NCBI RefSeq assembly: GCF_932526225.1
Contig: NC_064037.1
Coordinates: forward strand, 13,469,703-13,529,702
DNA from: Nematostella vectensis
Taxonomy: Eukaryota; Cnidaria; Anthozoa; Actiniaria; Edwardsiidae
Direction: 5' to 3'
Length of the DNA: 60,000 nucleotides
Shown: positions 24,959 through 39,900 of the stretch, piece by piece
How positions within the stretch are numbered: position 1 is the first letter of the stretch
Layout of the letters: each line of letters starts with the position of its first letter
Translations under genes and position numbers: made by a program
The notes under the pieces: generated by a model
What the model was told of the DNA's origin: nothing
The model's database searches: none
Seen by the model: only the letters and a program-made list of their open reading frames with translations

Positions 24959-27900
24959 CTGTGGAGCAAACAGAGATTTTTTCAAGGTCTATATACGTAT
25001 AGATGGGTAAGTAGCCGAGCTGAACTAACAAAGCCGTCCGAGATGAGCTCTGAGTAGCTAAGTTACTAGGCGATATCTTTTACCTGGTCTCAGAGATGGT
25101 TGTTAGGTGACTAGGAGATATCTTTTACCTGGTCTAAGAGATGGTAGTTAGGTGACTAGGAGATATCTTTTACCTGGTCTCAGAGATGGTAGGGTACAGT
25201 GTTGGTCCAGCCAAGCAAGGACCGTACGGCAGAACTCCTCTGGGTTTGTTGTGGATACGGAGCTATTATATGACTCAAACAACTGTCGCAGAAGCACGCT
25301 GAACTAAGAAGAGTCAAGGACAAACCATGTTCATTGATAAATTCATGTGTTAGCATCTCTTCTAGAGAGCTGTGCAATGCTAACCCAGCGCACTAATGTA
25401 TTAGCACCTCTTCTAGAGAGTTATACAATGTTAACCCAGAACATTAATGTATTAGCATCTCTTCTAGAGACTGGTACAATGTTAACACAGGAAACTAATG
25501 TATTAGCACCCCTTTAAGAGAGTTGTACAATGTTAACCCAGAACACTAATGTATTAGCACCCCTTTTAGAGAGTTGTACAATGTTAACCCAGAACACTAA
25601 TGTATTAGCACCTCTTCTAGAGAGTTATACAATGTTAACCCAGAACACTAATGTAAAAGCACCTCTTCTAGAGAGTTATACAATGTTAACCCAGAACACT
25701 AATGTGTTAGCACCTCTTCTAGAGAGTGGCACAATGTTAACACAGGACACTAATGTATTAGCACCCCTTTCAGAGAGTTGTACAATGTTAACCCAGAACA
25801 CTAATGTATTAGCACCCCTTTTAGAGAGTTGTACAATGTTAACCCAGAACACTAATGTGTTAGCATCTCTTCTAGAGAGCCGTGCAATGCTAACCCAGCG
25901 CACTAATGTATTAGCACCTCTTCTAGAGAGTTATACAATGTTAACCCAGAACATTAATGTATTAGCATCTCTTCTAGAGACTGGTACAATGTTAACACAG
26001 GAAACTAATGTATTAGCACCCCTTTAAGAGAGTTGTACAATGTTAACCCAGAACACTAATGTATTAGCACCCCTTTTAGAGAGTTGTACAATGTTAACCC
26101 AGAACACTAATGTATTAGCACCTCTTCTAGAGAGTTATACAATGTTAACCCAGAACACTAATGTAAAAGCACCTCTTCTAGAGAGTTATACAATGTTAAC
26201 CCAGAACACTAATGTGTTAGCACCTCTTCTAGAGAGTGGCACAATGTTAACACAGGACACTAATGTATTAGCACCCCTTTCAGAGAGTTGTACAATGTTA
26301 ACCCAGAACACTAATGTATTAGCATCTCTTTTAGAGAGTTATACAATGTTAACCAAGAACACTAATGTATTAGCATCTCTTCTAGAGATTGGTACAATGT
26401 TAAAACAGGACACTAATGTATTAGCACCCCTTTTAGAGAGTTGTACAATGTTAACCCAGAACACTAATGTGTTAGCACCTCTTCTAGAGAGTGGCACAAT
26501 GTTAACCCAGGGCACTAATGTATTAGCATCAATGTTAACACAGGGCATTATTGTGTGACAGGATACAATCCAGAATTTGAAGTTTTCCTGCGTTCTGTCT
26601 TTCACATGATTACTGAACAACGTCAGCATCTGATCCACTCGCTGGAAACCACAACATGTGTTAGATCAAAAAGAAACACAACCTTTTGCTTGAATACCCA
26701 ATCCAATAATGTACTTTCTAACTATGTATTGCCTTTTTTCTCTAATTTTATGACATGGAACAAAAGCTGTTTTCAAGGAACTAAAAATCTCAGTTCAATT
26801 TGCTCAATCATGTGTGGAATTCAATTATTTTGTGGCGTTGTTCTACTTTATAATATACCTGCCGGCTGACCGGGGCACCTGTGGCCGGGAGCTGTGATTG
26901 ACAGGTGCTGTGTAGATAAGACAGTCACAACATTAATATGCACAAGTGTGTCACTTTCTTTGTTATAATTTACTTATAATCGAAGCTCATTTACTTATAA
27001 TAGAAGCTCATTTACTTATAATCGAAGCTAATTTCTACACACATCGTCAGACAACATGCACTATACCATCTTTGCTAAGAGATAAAATGGTGAAGAGATG
27101 GAAGTTAAGAAAGAAGCTGACATTTTCATGACACAATGATTCAAAAGACAGATAAATGCAGTGAGAAAAAGATGCATACTTGATGGAGGTGTTGAGTTCT
27201 TGTATTTCCTTCTTCAGTCGCGCTTCCTCGTCCGCCATGCTCTGCCGCTCCTGCTGCAGCCTGGTCGTGTAATCAACCGCTAGACACAAGTGTACCATGT
27301 TATCATCTAGCACATACAATATTGTAATGATAGACATTCTATAATTTGCGATGAGTTACATCCTTGGAAAGCAGTCTGGTCGTGTAATTAACCGCTAGAC
27401 ATAGACACAAGTGTACCATGTTATCATCTAGCACATACAATATTGTAATGATAGACATTCTATAATTTGCGATGAGTTACATCCTTGGAAAGCAGTCTGG
27501 TCGTGTAATCAACCGCTAGACATAGACACAAGTGTACCATGTTATCATCTAGCACATACAATATTGTAATGATAGACATTCTATAATTTGCGATGAGTTA
27601 CATCCTTGGAAAGCAGTCTGGTCGTGTAATCAACCGCTAGACATAGACACAAGTGTACCATGTTATCATCTAGCACATACAATATTGTAATGATAGACAT
27701 TATATAATTTGCGATGAGTTACATCCTTGGAAAGCAGTCTGGTCGTGTAATCAACCGCTAGACATAGACACAAGTGTACCATGTTATCATCTAGCACATA
27801 CAATATTGTAATGATAGACATTATATAATTTGCGATGAGTTACATCCTTGGAAAGCAGTCTGGTCGTGTAATCAACCGCTAGACATAGACACAAGTGTAC

Positions 27901-30900
27901 CATGTTATCATCTAGCACATACAATATTGTAATGATAGACATTCTATAATTTGCGATGAGTTACAATCAAGTCATCCTTGGAAAGGGAAGAAATTCAAAT
28001 ATCACGCTACCATCAAGCCGTCCACGGAAAGGGTAAACATTCCTATATAACGTTACCATCAAGCCAACCATGGAAAGGGAAGACACTATTATCAGTCGTT
28101 GCATTTTTTTTTTTGCCTTCTAAGGAGTCGTATATCGAGGTATTTTCGCAATTCCAAAGGAACCAACTAGAACACTAATGAGCAAATAAAATTATCAGCT
28201 ATTTGCTATTTCACCTAGACATGTAATGTACTTACTTTTCTGGAGAACGGTGGCTTTGCTGACTTTGGAGCTTTTCTGGCTGGCTAGGGTAGGGACCATA
28301 GATGCCAGTTGGTCAAAGCCCATCTGAAAAGGACACAAATATAAGCACAGCCCTAGCAATGTATAATTTCAATGGCATGGGTTTATTACACTGTAGAGAT
28401 TAAACAGCACTAATAATCCTTTGCATATTCGGTATTTCAATGTCATAATGAAATATTACCGTAATATTTCAATGACATGGGCTTATTGACATTGTAGAGA
28501 TTATAAGCAAATACGAGTTTTGTCTTGTCTGCATAAGTACTTGCTTTGACTGTGATTTGATAGCATTCACGTCTTGATTTACCTTGATGTTACATCTTCG
28601 CTTCTGCTCGGCAGAAATGTGGGACATACGTCGATGTTCCTGGAATAGAAGCTACTTATTTTAATAAGTAATAATTAAAATTAAAAAAAATCTCATGAAC
28701 ATTTGCAAGAGAAAATTCAAGGAAAGAAAATGCAAGGGATAGGTTTAATATTGCATGATCAGTGGGCCGGGACGAGGCTTTACATTATCTACTTGATCGC
28801 TGAAGGCGCCTGAATCAAAGCATTTGAGCCTGCTTTGAGCAAACATCGCTTATGGTGACATATGGTATTACGATTTAAACACAAGCATTCACAGTAATCA
28901 CACTGCTAATGTTATCGGTTTTACAGCAAGGCTTACAAGCACCATGGGGCGACATCAGTTGATGACCAATTATAACAAGTATTTTCTGTTTTACTTACCT
29001 TGTATTGCTCTCGATCGGATACTTTCGTTCTTTGGGTCTTGGATGCACTCTACAAAATAAAAAAAGAATAAACAGGCACATAGCTGCTAGCCTTAAAATG
29101 ACCAGACTGTAACAACACAACTTACTACACGTAGCTTACTTTCATAGCCTTATGGCAGAGAGATTGTATCACACTTGCACGACCAGATTATTATAGGAAG
29201 TTAGCGAGACCAAGTGGTTGTTAGGTTGTTAGGAATGAATTTAACCTCCTAAAAGATACCTCAAACAAACGTAAATTTGTAATAAAAACAAAACAAACAG
29301 ATCATTTTTTTAAGCTCGCGATCAATTATCATGGGTCGTGTGATTTTTTCGCTGGTTAGTGATCTAAAAACAGCCAATTGACACGTGTTAACGTTCTTTC
29401 ATGAGCTACAAGTTAGATGAGCGATTGCTATAATAGCACCCTAAAAGATACCGAGGTAAAAAAATCTAGGCATTCTCGTTTTCACCCCTAATACGACGAT
29501 GATCCCAGTCTGATGGATATAGGGAGGAACCCGATTAACATCTCGTTAAAATAAATATTAAGATCAATATTGTCACCGTTTTACTTCCGGAGGGCCAACG
29601 GAAACCTCAACCGACAAGAGACGAAAGAATATAAAAGAATCCGCGCTATCTAACATGCCATCCACTCTAAATTAACAGTGACATCCTCTAAGAAACTTCC
29701 AATAGACACACTGCTTTTACAGGTTTGAAATATATTTCGCGTTTTCCGTTAAAGATAATCGGAGACTGTTACACAATCGGCCGGGATTAAACTGGTGACA
29801 ATGCCGCTCTAAGGCGCATTTTGCACACAATCATCAGGTTATACTTCGGTATTTTTACAATAACAGCTTGTAGAGATTGTTGTTATATTGCATTATATTG
29901 GTATTACTGTTATATTGCATTATATTGGTATTACTGTTATATTGCATTATATTGGTATTACTGTTATATTGTATTATATTGGTATTACTGATATATTGCA
30001 TTATATTGGTATTACTGTTATATTGCATTATATTGGTATTACTGTTATATTGCATTATATTGGTATTACTGTTATATTGTATTATATTGGTATTGTTACA
30101 ATAACATCTTTTGTTCTAACATTTACTTAAAATGAGAGAAGCATTCTGTACTTACAGGGGTGGTGAGGGGTTGTCGGAACACAGTTGTTGGCTGTGCCGT
30201 GGTGCTTGCCGAAAATGTGCTCACATTGGATGACACTAGTGAACAAACAAACAGACAAACATTGATAAGTCTATTATTTCTAATCTTTACTGTCTTCGAA
30301 ACTCTACAGATGTTGATATCTACGATCCACGCCAAAACTCTTGATACCTCTACACCTATTTTTGGACCAATTAGAATACGAAATAGCGTTACAAAACACC
30401 CCCTCTTTGATACAATCACACCTCCCCCCTGGTCCAATGTTTGTCAGATAGCAGGATGTCCACTCTCTAACATGGCCCATATGGAATCTTAACATTGGAC
30501 GGGGGGGGGGGGGAGAGGGGGGTCTCGTATGTTGACCGGTTCTTGGCCGGCCGGATACAAATTTTTGACTTTGGTTGGGCAAATTTCAAAAGGTATCAAG
30601 TAGTTTTTGCGCGGATTGTAGATCTTCCATAAAAGATAACTAAATACATTTCGACTCAGATGCCATACAGTAGATATTGGCTTAATGCCATTTAAGGTGG
30701 CGCGCCGAGGTTGTTTTGGCTAAACAGCTTATATACTATGTTCCCTACAGAAGACTCATTTTCGGGGCGACTTTCGTAAATTTTTCAAATTTTATTAATA
30801 CATCTATGCTTTATCAGATTCCGCTAGATTCACTCTTCTTGGAAATCAAAGTATTTTTTGTCATGCAAGTTAAAAGGAATTTTTGGCTTCAAACTGACCT

Positions 30901-33900
30901 GTCAAACTTCGCGATTGATAAATCTTTATTTCACGCCAAAATTGTCCTCGCAATATTTGAAAAAATAAATGCACTCTTGCCTACAAAGATCCATCCCCGA
31001 ATTTACGCCCCCTGCTAAGTCCAAACCCTAAGGCAACTTGTGTGAGAGGGGCAAGAGGACCAGTGTTGCACAAGAATAAATTTCAGATAGTCAATTCGAG
31101 AGTATTTTTGTTAAGATAATTTGAAAACTAAAGAATTTTTCCTTTTCAACATTTTAGCGCAACCCGCTCATCTTCCAAACTATTACCCGACTCTTTTGGT
31201 AAAATAGGCCTTACCGACAGTACTTGCTTGATGTAGTTGTATGTCGAACCTGCGTTTATGAGAAATTAGAATCAAAAGTTGAGTATCTGAACGCGCCTTA
31301 AACGAAGCCCACGCGAGTGTCACACATGGTAATCGACGATAGCTGCCTTGTTTCTTTCACATGTGACAGAGTTGCACGAGCGGAACTGAGATCCCGGGTT
31401 GTGCATTTCGTACAGATATCTCTATTCTGTAAGAACGCTTACTGTGAAGATGTGAACGCTGAAAGAAACACTCTATACAGTCTAAAGTACGGAAGAATAT
31501 AAAAAAAATGCTACGGGTATATATTTTGAAGAGGAAATTTGTCAATCTATGAAAAACTATAGATAAGAATCATATAAAACACACATAACCCCCTCTCACT
31601 GAAAAAAAAACACATTGTTATCAAAAAGTTTGTAATTTCGCAGTTTTTTGGAGTCTAGAAAAAAAGTTCAAAGGCGGTAGCATAACCAAATGGAATAGAA
31701 TAGGAGATATCTGTATGAAATGCAACCCGGGATGCATGGGACCTAAGTTTCGCTCGTGCAAATTTGTCACATGTGAAACAAACAAGGCAGCTCGTCGATG
31801 ACCATGTGTGACGCTGGCGTGGGCTTCGTTTGAAGCGCGTTTATATCCTTAACTTTCGATTCTAGTTTCTCATAAACGCAGGTTGGACATGCAACTGCAT
31901 TAAGCAAGTACTTTCGGTAAGGCCTATTTTAGCCATAGCGTCGGGTAATAGTTTAGAAGAGGCGCGGCTTGGGCTCAAATGTTGAAAAGGAATAAATTCT
32001 TTAGTTTTCAAATTATCTTAATAAAAATACTCTCGAATTGACCATCTGGAGTTTATTCTTGTGCAACACTGGTCCTCTTGCCCCTCTCACACAAGTTGCC
32101 TTAGGGTGTGGACTTAGCAGGGGGCGTAAATTCGGGGATGGATCTTTGTAGGCAAGAGTGCACTTATTTTTTCAAAGATTGCGAGGACAATTTTGGCGTG
32201 AAATAAAGATTTATCAATCGCGAAGTTTGACAGGTCAATTTTAAGCCAAAAATTCGTGTGCTTCAAGCTGGAGTATTGTTAGGTGTTACTGTGAATTTAG
32301 AAAAAAATTCATCGCGCAGATTTCGATATTTTTATTTTAAGAGGCCGCCCGTCTAAGGTTCGAGCAATTTCAGACATAGCCCAAAATTCAGAAAAAAGTT
32401 AACATTACCCAAACAACTCTTATTATATGCCCCACCAATCGAGCTAGTTTGGTTTGGAAAATGATGCAAATTTACCCCCAAAAAATTGATTTGAAAATGA
32501 TGCCCTTTTTTAATGAATTTTTCGCAAAAATGTTCAATCTTCAAAAATCTGTAAAATATTCGTTTTTTTATTATTTTTTGTTGTTGCTCACATACGTTAT
32601 TATGTACTATCAAGGCTATAAACTGATGTAATTTCATAGGCTTGGATTGCATAGAAGTATAGAAATAAGATTTTACGTTGTCCCCATTTTTTTCGGATTG
32701 ACACCCAAAAAAATGTGTACTTACTTTACATAACAAAAGTCGGTATTAGTAGAGCGATCTGGGTAATGAGTTTGATATTTTCGGAAAGCTCAATAGACAC
32801 GAAAGTTTTTAGTAAAGTTATTTCTGCGGGCACTCTCTTGTAGTAATTTTTACAAGACCTCGGATTTACCCCAAAACACTAATTTGCATAACAAGAGCGA
32901 CATGTCGAAATGAATAAAACCGCCGAATCACGCAGTGAATTTATTTTTTTTACTCTGAAATGACAAATATGAGTCTGAGATACCGTTAGACAGTACTCGA
33001 GCTTAAAAAAACTATAACTTTGTCATTTTAGCTTTCTGTTGGTATTCTTTTTTCACAATATTAAGCAAAATACTTCGTGTCGAAATACATTTTTTTGCAC
33101 GTGACAAACCTGCAATTCTAAAAACAAACGACTGCGATTCGATAACAGTTTATGTTTTTAAATGCAGTCAAATCTAAGCGTAATTAGGCTGTGTGAGTTT
33201 TTTTACTTAGAAAAACCTTCGGCGGGCATTTCTTTGTAGTCGTTTTTACAGGACCTCTATCCTGCGTGCATCCGGTTTCAATAAATAAATTCTTATAATA
33301 AGAATTTTTAAACCGGATGCACGCAGGTATCAGGACCTCTGCTTACCCGAAACACTAATTTGCCAAAAAGAAGCCCGTCCACGCAATCATTCGGTAAATG
33401 TATAGTTAGGAATGTTCAGGTAGCACCCAAAAAACCTTTATCATAGTATTCTTGCTTCTGGTTGTAAACTTTTTGTGTTTTCTTCTCTTTTCAAAGCTAT
33501 TTTCCCTTAGCATGCAAAAGGAGATTTACATTCAATTGTTCGAATAAAAAATCACACCTACCTAAGATGACGAAATGTGAAAATCATAAAAAATGCACAT
33601 CAGAGGTGTTAAAGAACGAACAAGACAACAACGAACGGCGTTTGTCACCTTCAGTTTTCATTCACCCTCTGAGCTGACAACAGCTCCTGGTAGCGCTTTG
33701 AAAAACAATGCGAATAAAGAGGAATATTTTTTACTCTATCCTGCTTGAATTATTTCAAAATACAACAATTCATAGCATAAACTATACTAGGAGTATTCAA
33801 AAGGGTTTCACATACCGCGTAGAATGACAATAAACACCGGTATGTTGAATTACAATTACACGCGCTGTTTCTCAGTCTCGCAATCTCACACTTGGCAGCT

Positions 33901-36900
33901 AAAATATCTACATTTTAGCCTATAAGCTACCCCTGCAGAATTCCTCCTTTAAAAGTAAACCTGTAATATAACAAAGCTTTTGTAAAAAAGTTGTTCTAAC
34001 CACTTAATAAAAGGATGAGCGAATCGCACGGTACAAGCCGCGATTGATAAATATACTAGCGTTGCGCAAGTCACGTTGCAGATTCTAAGTTGTAAACAGA
34101 CGATTTAAAAGCGAAATAATTTTAAAATCTTAAGCAAAATTGCTATACTGTAGGACTTAATTTCTCGTCTCCATTGCTATTCTTGCTGTTAACGGCTAAA
34201 GATTGTCAGTAGAGGCATCGTAACTCGACAACTCGCCTCTCGTGTAGCGCATTCCGTATAGGTCAGTTGTTTTAGAAGATCAATGAAGAACGTCCCGAAA
34301 TTCTTTATAGCTCAACCCGAATCCCGAGGGACTATTGCACGCATGTTCTCTATACTGTGTAGCGGCTGTAGAGATATTGTGGGCTCGTAAACATGGCGGA
34401 AATCGGCGCGTAATTCGAATTCAACTCAAATCTTGGTCAAATTTTTGCGAGAATCAGCTCCTTTTGTGCTTCTAGATTTCATATGTGATGTATAAGTCTA
34501 CTTTAAGTTTCTAAATATGTTTTATTTTAGCCTCTGAATTGTACAATATATAAGCACATTGAAGAAATTTATTTTCCCGCTTCGAGTTCCGTTACTACCG
34601 GCCAATCTTTACTTCGGATTTGAATTCAAAAGGTGTCGATTGTGGGCGGTCCTTACCCTTTTATAGCGCGGTTTGCATAGGAATATTCTCAGGTGACGAT
34701 TGTAGCGAATTCAGCAAAGAACAGTTAGTACGAGTCACTGATTGCAATCGTGATGTTGGGAGCAATGTAAAGTATTCTCATGTGAGAGATATCGTAAGCC
34801 AAGGAGAACTAATACTTTGCAGAGCAGGTATGTTAAATCTGTTTTGTGGATTGCTTTGCAGACTGTTCATTTTGATGATTTTATGTATTAACAAGGTGTT
34901 TATTACCGAAGGAATTTTCAAAGATGATGGGTCAGGAATAACAGTTTGTCCTACGCTTCGTGATTCACTCGGGATTTATTGGCGAGGGCAGCAACGCCGA
35001 TGTCAGATACCAAACGCCTTGGCAAACAATCCCTTAGACACGGCGCCAAACGCAGATCGCTACGTCAGCAAGGAAAGTGCGAAAAGTATTTTAGATGAAA
35101 CGGGAATTCTCGTTCAAGTCGGTTCAGGTAAATACTTTTTGTGGTTTGATTTTTAGAATGAATTCTGATAGTCTGTATCCAATGATTGAAAAACGCAAGC
35201 CTTTGTTTCGCGTACGTTATTTTCTGCGACGGCAATCAAATGATGATAATTTGGAAATAAAGCACTTGGATGGATTTGAGATGCCAATTGTAGGATAAAG
35301 CCCAAAGCCTCAACCACGCTGTCGTGTGCCTGTGTATTGTCCTAACAATAACCATTAGCCGTCCCGTCCCGCCTATTGTTTTGTCACTTAAAAAATAGAT
35401 CGCACCTCTCCCGAATAAAAAGTCAATTGCTGTTATTTTCTCTCTTGTTTACTTTGCTGCATTATAAATGGAGCTTCGCCGTTTCGGGTGAAGCCTGACT
35501 CAACGTATTGCTGCGCTTTTTACGACTTTATAAATCTGCTATTTATGACAAATCCGTGACTTTTGGTCCTTTGTGATGACCGTGAAATTTATTCAGTTGG
35601 AAACCTCTCGTTTGAGCTTTATTTTGATACTTTTTTTCCCTTTTAGCAATTTGCAGGAGATGTCGCGAGAACATAAAAGATCTGAGACCGGTACAAGATG
35701 TTACAGACATCGAGCCTGGTGAAGGGTAAGTCTAAAAACGCATATATATATACAGTATACGCATATATATATATATCCGTAGGCATATCTATTTATTAGA
35801 AAGTGGTTGTGCACACTACTTTGTTCGTAAAATTCAAGGACCTCAACCCTTTCTTGCAGGAAGCTTAAATCCTGATTCAATGCTCGGATCATTGTTTTTT
35901 TAATGCAACAAACGAACGAACGAACAAACAAAAAGCAAACAGTTATATTGTGCTTATTTGCAGAATGCGAGCTCCTCTAGTGCCCTTCACTAACCCAAGT
36001 GATCAGGGGCATCAGTCAGCTAGATATCGGGAGTGACGCATCACACCAGCCGTCCTCGGAGACAGAAACCAGTGAAAATAACGAGGCAAAAGAAGCTAAT
36101 CTCTCTTCCGACCGTAGGAAGGAAGTGCTAGAAGAACTTCTTAAGGAATGCGCGGCTGAGGCTCTTGGCTCTATCTTGAGTCGACCGTGGGACGTTGTTA
36201 CAGATAAGACCCGCGATAGATATATAGACAAATCAAGTGCTGCTATTGCCGAGGTTGTGAAAATCATTGCCCCTGAGTCTTCAGCAAAACTAGGGACTGC
36301 AGTGGTAAAAAGTCAGAAGGTGGATAGGTTGCTTGGTCATGATGTCCAGGATGATCTTATCTTGGCAGTCGCAGAGTCGTACAAGCTAGCACCTAAAGCT
36401 GAGACGGGGCAGCAGCTGCTGAGCTTGGTCTCTACTAAAGTTCCATACTCCAAGCTCGTGCAACATATACCTGGCCTGACACAATACCAGTTTACTTCAT
36501 CAAGACGTTGGTTCTGGACTCCCTCCAATCTCACCTGGTAAACAAATAAAGGAAAGAGTAGATCCCGGAAAACTCGACCATTTCCTTGACTTTATTATTT
36601 CCTCAAACATAATCCAGGATTTGCCATTTAGCGAGAGAACACTGGCATTGACTACTGGCGAGAGGATAGTCCAAACATCATCCGGAGCGTGATTCCTACC
36701 CGCCTTACCAAGCAATACAATAAGTACTGCGAGGAAGATAACACCCCACTTTAAAAGAGTACTTTGCACAAAGTCCTTGCAGAGTCCTGCGTGGCGTCGG
36801 TGCGCAAGTGTCAGGGTCTAGACAAATATGCTGCAGAGGGCAGGCGTGGCTTTGATGAATGGTGTACTAGACACACTTCAGCATCATGGCGCTAGCACAG

Positions 36901-39900
36901 CTGAATTTGGAAAACTGAAAGTCAACTTGAAACTGCTGAAACAGTACATAAAAGGAGACTATGAGGTACGCTTCGAGGAGATTATATCGTAAACGTCCTG
37001 ATCTATTCTTATTTATTTTTTTAGGGTCGCCATTATACATATTTCAGCGTTATAAATAAGCGTACATTGGACTTTGTTTGATAATGCCAACAGTAAAACG
37101 CTTGCGGTCGGTCATTCCCAAGTTTTTGTTTGAATGGGAGGGGGGTGCTTATTTGAAGGAGGCGCTCATTCGATACATTGCAGGGCTCTTATTTAAAGCT
37201 GTCGGCTAAAGCAAGCGTTTGCGGTTATTACAAACAAAAATGATTGTACTTATCGCTGTGTTTTGAATAATAGGTACACTGCGCACTAGATAGCAACGTT
37301 GCCGATCACTGCCGAATACATGCTCTTAGTGAACCTGCGTCACCGTACTTCAAGCAGGACTGCCTCCACGCTCATGACCAGTTGTGTGAGCTGTGTGAGC
37401 ATGTGAAGACTGTAAGTATGAAGAAAATCAAAAGGCCCTCATTCCGTTTTCAATTAAACAAAAGTACCCTAGAATTTGCCTAAATGGGACATATATTAAA
37501 TACTCTCATAAACAGGTGTTATTTTCAAGCCCTATATTTCCTGTAAAATTTGTGTGAGCTTTATCGTAGTTTTTTCCCCTTGCAACAGAAGATAAACAAC
37601 GATCATCGCAGAGTGTATCTAATAACCTGGCTTTTTCAACAGAGTTTATGCGCAGTCGAAGAAGCCACAGCATCTACAGCTTTACCAAAAGATGCTGAGG
37701 ATGATATCTTGTTTACGGTGAAGACGGCCTGTGAGGCAATCCAAGCCTGGAAGAGCCATCAGCTACGTATGGTCCACCAGGATGGTGCACGAACAGACAT
37801 TATCGAGAACCTTGATAGTGAGTCGGTGCTAGTTTGGCAGGACTTTGCCATGAAGTTTCTACCCGTACAGTACCGAGAGTCCCAGGCAGACTTCTTTGGT
37901 AAAAGGGGTATATCCTTGCATGTTACTGTTTGTCAAACCAGGAGGGATGGAGTGGTCTACACCCAAACATTTGTCCGGGCAGCAAGACAGTAGCACTGTT
38001 GTCACGGTAATGGAGCACGTTTTGGCGACAATGAAGAAAGAACATCCAGAGATCATACAGACAAGACAACGCTGGATGCTACCACAGCGCATCTACTATT
38101 CTGGCCTGCAATCTTTTACGGCAAAGGACGGGAATCAACCTCGAACGGTTTGACTTCTGTGATCCACAGGGTGGAAAGGGTCCCTGTGACCGAAAAGCCG
38201 CCCAGAGGAGATGGAGCGAGCTATTCTGTCCGAAGGTGGTATCGATGGCCTGTGCGTGTAGCGTTGGTTTGTCATACAAGCCAAAAGCCACGAGCCCCGA
38301 AATGGGAGGGAATAAGTTCATTAATGAACTTCGAATTCTCTAAGGATGGAATCCTTGCTCACAAGGCCTACAACATCGGCGCAGGAAGGTTTTGGCCATG
38401 GTCAACTTTCACAGGTACGTAATATTACTTAGGGTTTCTACAAGCTTTTGTATGTCATTTCAAGTACGAAGCAAACATCTTATGTTCAACAACTCATGTA
38501 AGTGGATTTATATTCGGATAACACAGTCTTTATTGAATTCATTGTCTTTTTGTTGTAACATCTTATGTCTTTATTTTGCGAAGGTGCAATTTAATGAAAA
38601 AATGATAGGGTGTCTTTAGGACACAAGCACTTATACTGTCTTTATTGTCTTTTAGCCCTACCAGTGGAAGCTGGGTATTGGTGGGCAGAGTCCACATTCA
38701 GTGACGGCGACTTTGTCAAAGTGAGCCACCGAGTAGAAAAGAAACCAACAGATGTCCCACAGACGGAGCTAGACGAGGAAGAAGACGGCAACGACAGCAA
38801 TAACCTGTTTGCTTGCCCAGAAGGCGGATGCGTAAGATCGTACATGACGTATAGGGGCCTGTCTTGGCATATCATTCATGGTAAGCACACCTACCACCCT
38901 GAGCGATTCACGCTTGGAGACGCGGCAAAGCGAAGACAGGCTAAACGGCTCGAGGCAGGAGCAACGCGTAATGTGACATCAGCGCCTAGTACTGCAGCCT
39001 CAACCTCTGATGTACTGCCACTTCCATCTGGTTGGGCTCATCGTGAAACACACAAACGCCACGCCCGATTCTCGAGAAGCAAAGATCTTTCCTTGAAAGA
39101 GTTTTTCAAGACGGCAAGGAGAGCGGAAGTAAGACGTCACCAGAAACGGCTGCAAAGGAAATGCGTGCGACGAGGGATGCTGACGGTCGGCGTGTGTTTA
39201 GCGTCGAGGAGTTTCTTAGACCTTCCCAGATCGGTGCGTTCTTTTCTCGCCTTGCAACTAGCAAGAGACGCCAAGTAGACATGGATGATTAACTACCACA
39301 GAGACTCGCCTCAGTCCACGAAGAAGTTCTACATGCACTGCAAAACACACCTGACCACCCAGTTCTCTTCTCCGGGAAAAACTTGTGCTGTCTTTCTTAC
39401 GAAGACATCGACGCACTAAAGATGGTCCAACTTCGGGGAATGGTCGCTCATTTTGGACTTAACATGAAAGCCAGAAAAGATGATGTCATCGTCCACGCTG
39501 TAGTTCATTATTTAGATAAATGTCCGTGTAAAGGTTCCTCATACTAGTTTGTTGTTGTCTTGTTTTAGTTCAGAGCGATTCAGCCTTTTATTCAAAGGCT
39601 GTTTTATTCATTTCGGCATGTCGCTTTTGTTATGCAAATTAGTGTTTTGGGGTAAATTCGAGGTCTTGTAAAAATTACTACAAGAGAGTGCCCGCGGAAA
39701 TAACTTTACCAAAAACTTTCCTGTCCATTGAGCTTTCCGAAAATACCAAACACATTACCCAGATCGCTCTACTTATCCCGACCTTTGTTATGTAAAGTAA
39801 GTAAACATTTTTTGGGCGTCAATCCGAAAAAAATGGGTCCAACGTAAAATCTTATTTCTACACTTCTATGCAATCCAAGCCTATGGAATTACATCAGTTT

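Noticed and set aside
25530-26558. Repeat protein MLTQNTNVLAPLLESCT
   Set aside because: The 51-bp period preserves frame on both strands, the array sits in a Mondo intron, and a stop recurs in both higher-order blocks. No upstream start or splice context.
29877-30130. LLYCIILVL and ILHYIGITV repeat frames
   Set aside because: 27-bp minisatellite by-product, open in several frames.
30304-30582. 92-aa minus-strand frame considered as the missing Mondo exon
   Set aside because: Proline/arginine-rich from a G-tract, with no acceptor/donor pair giving the needed phase.
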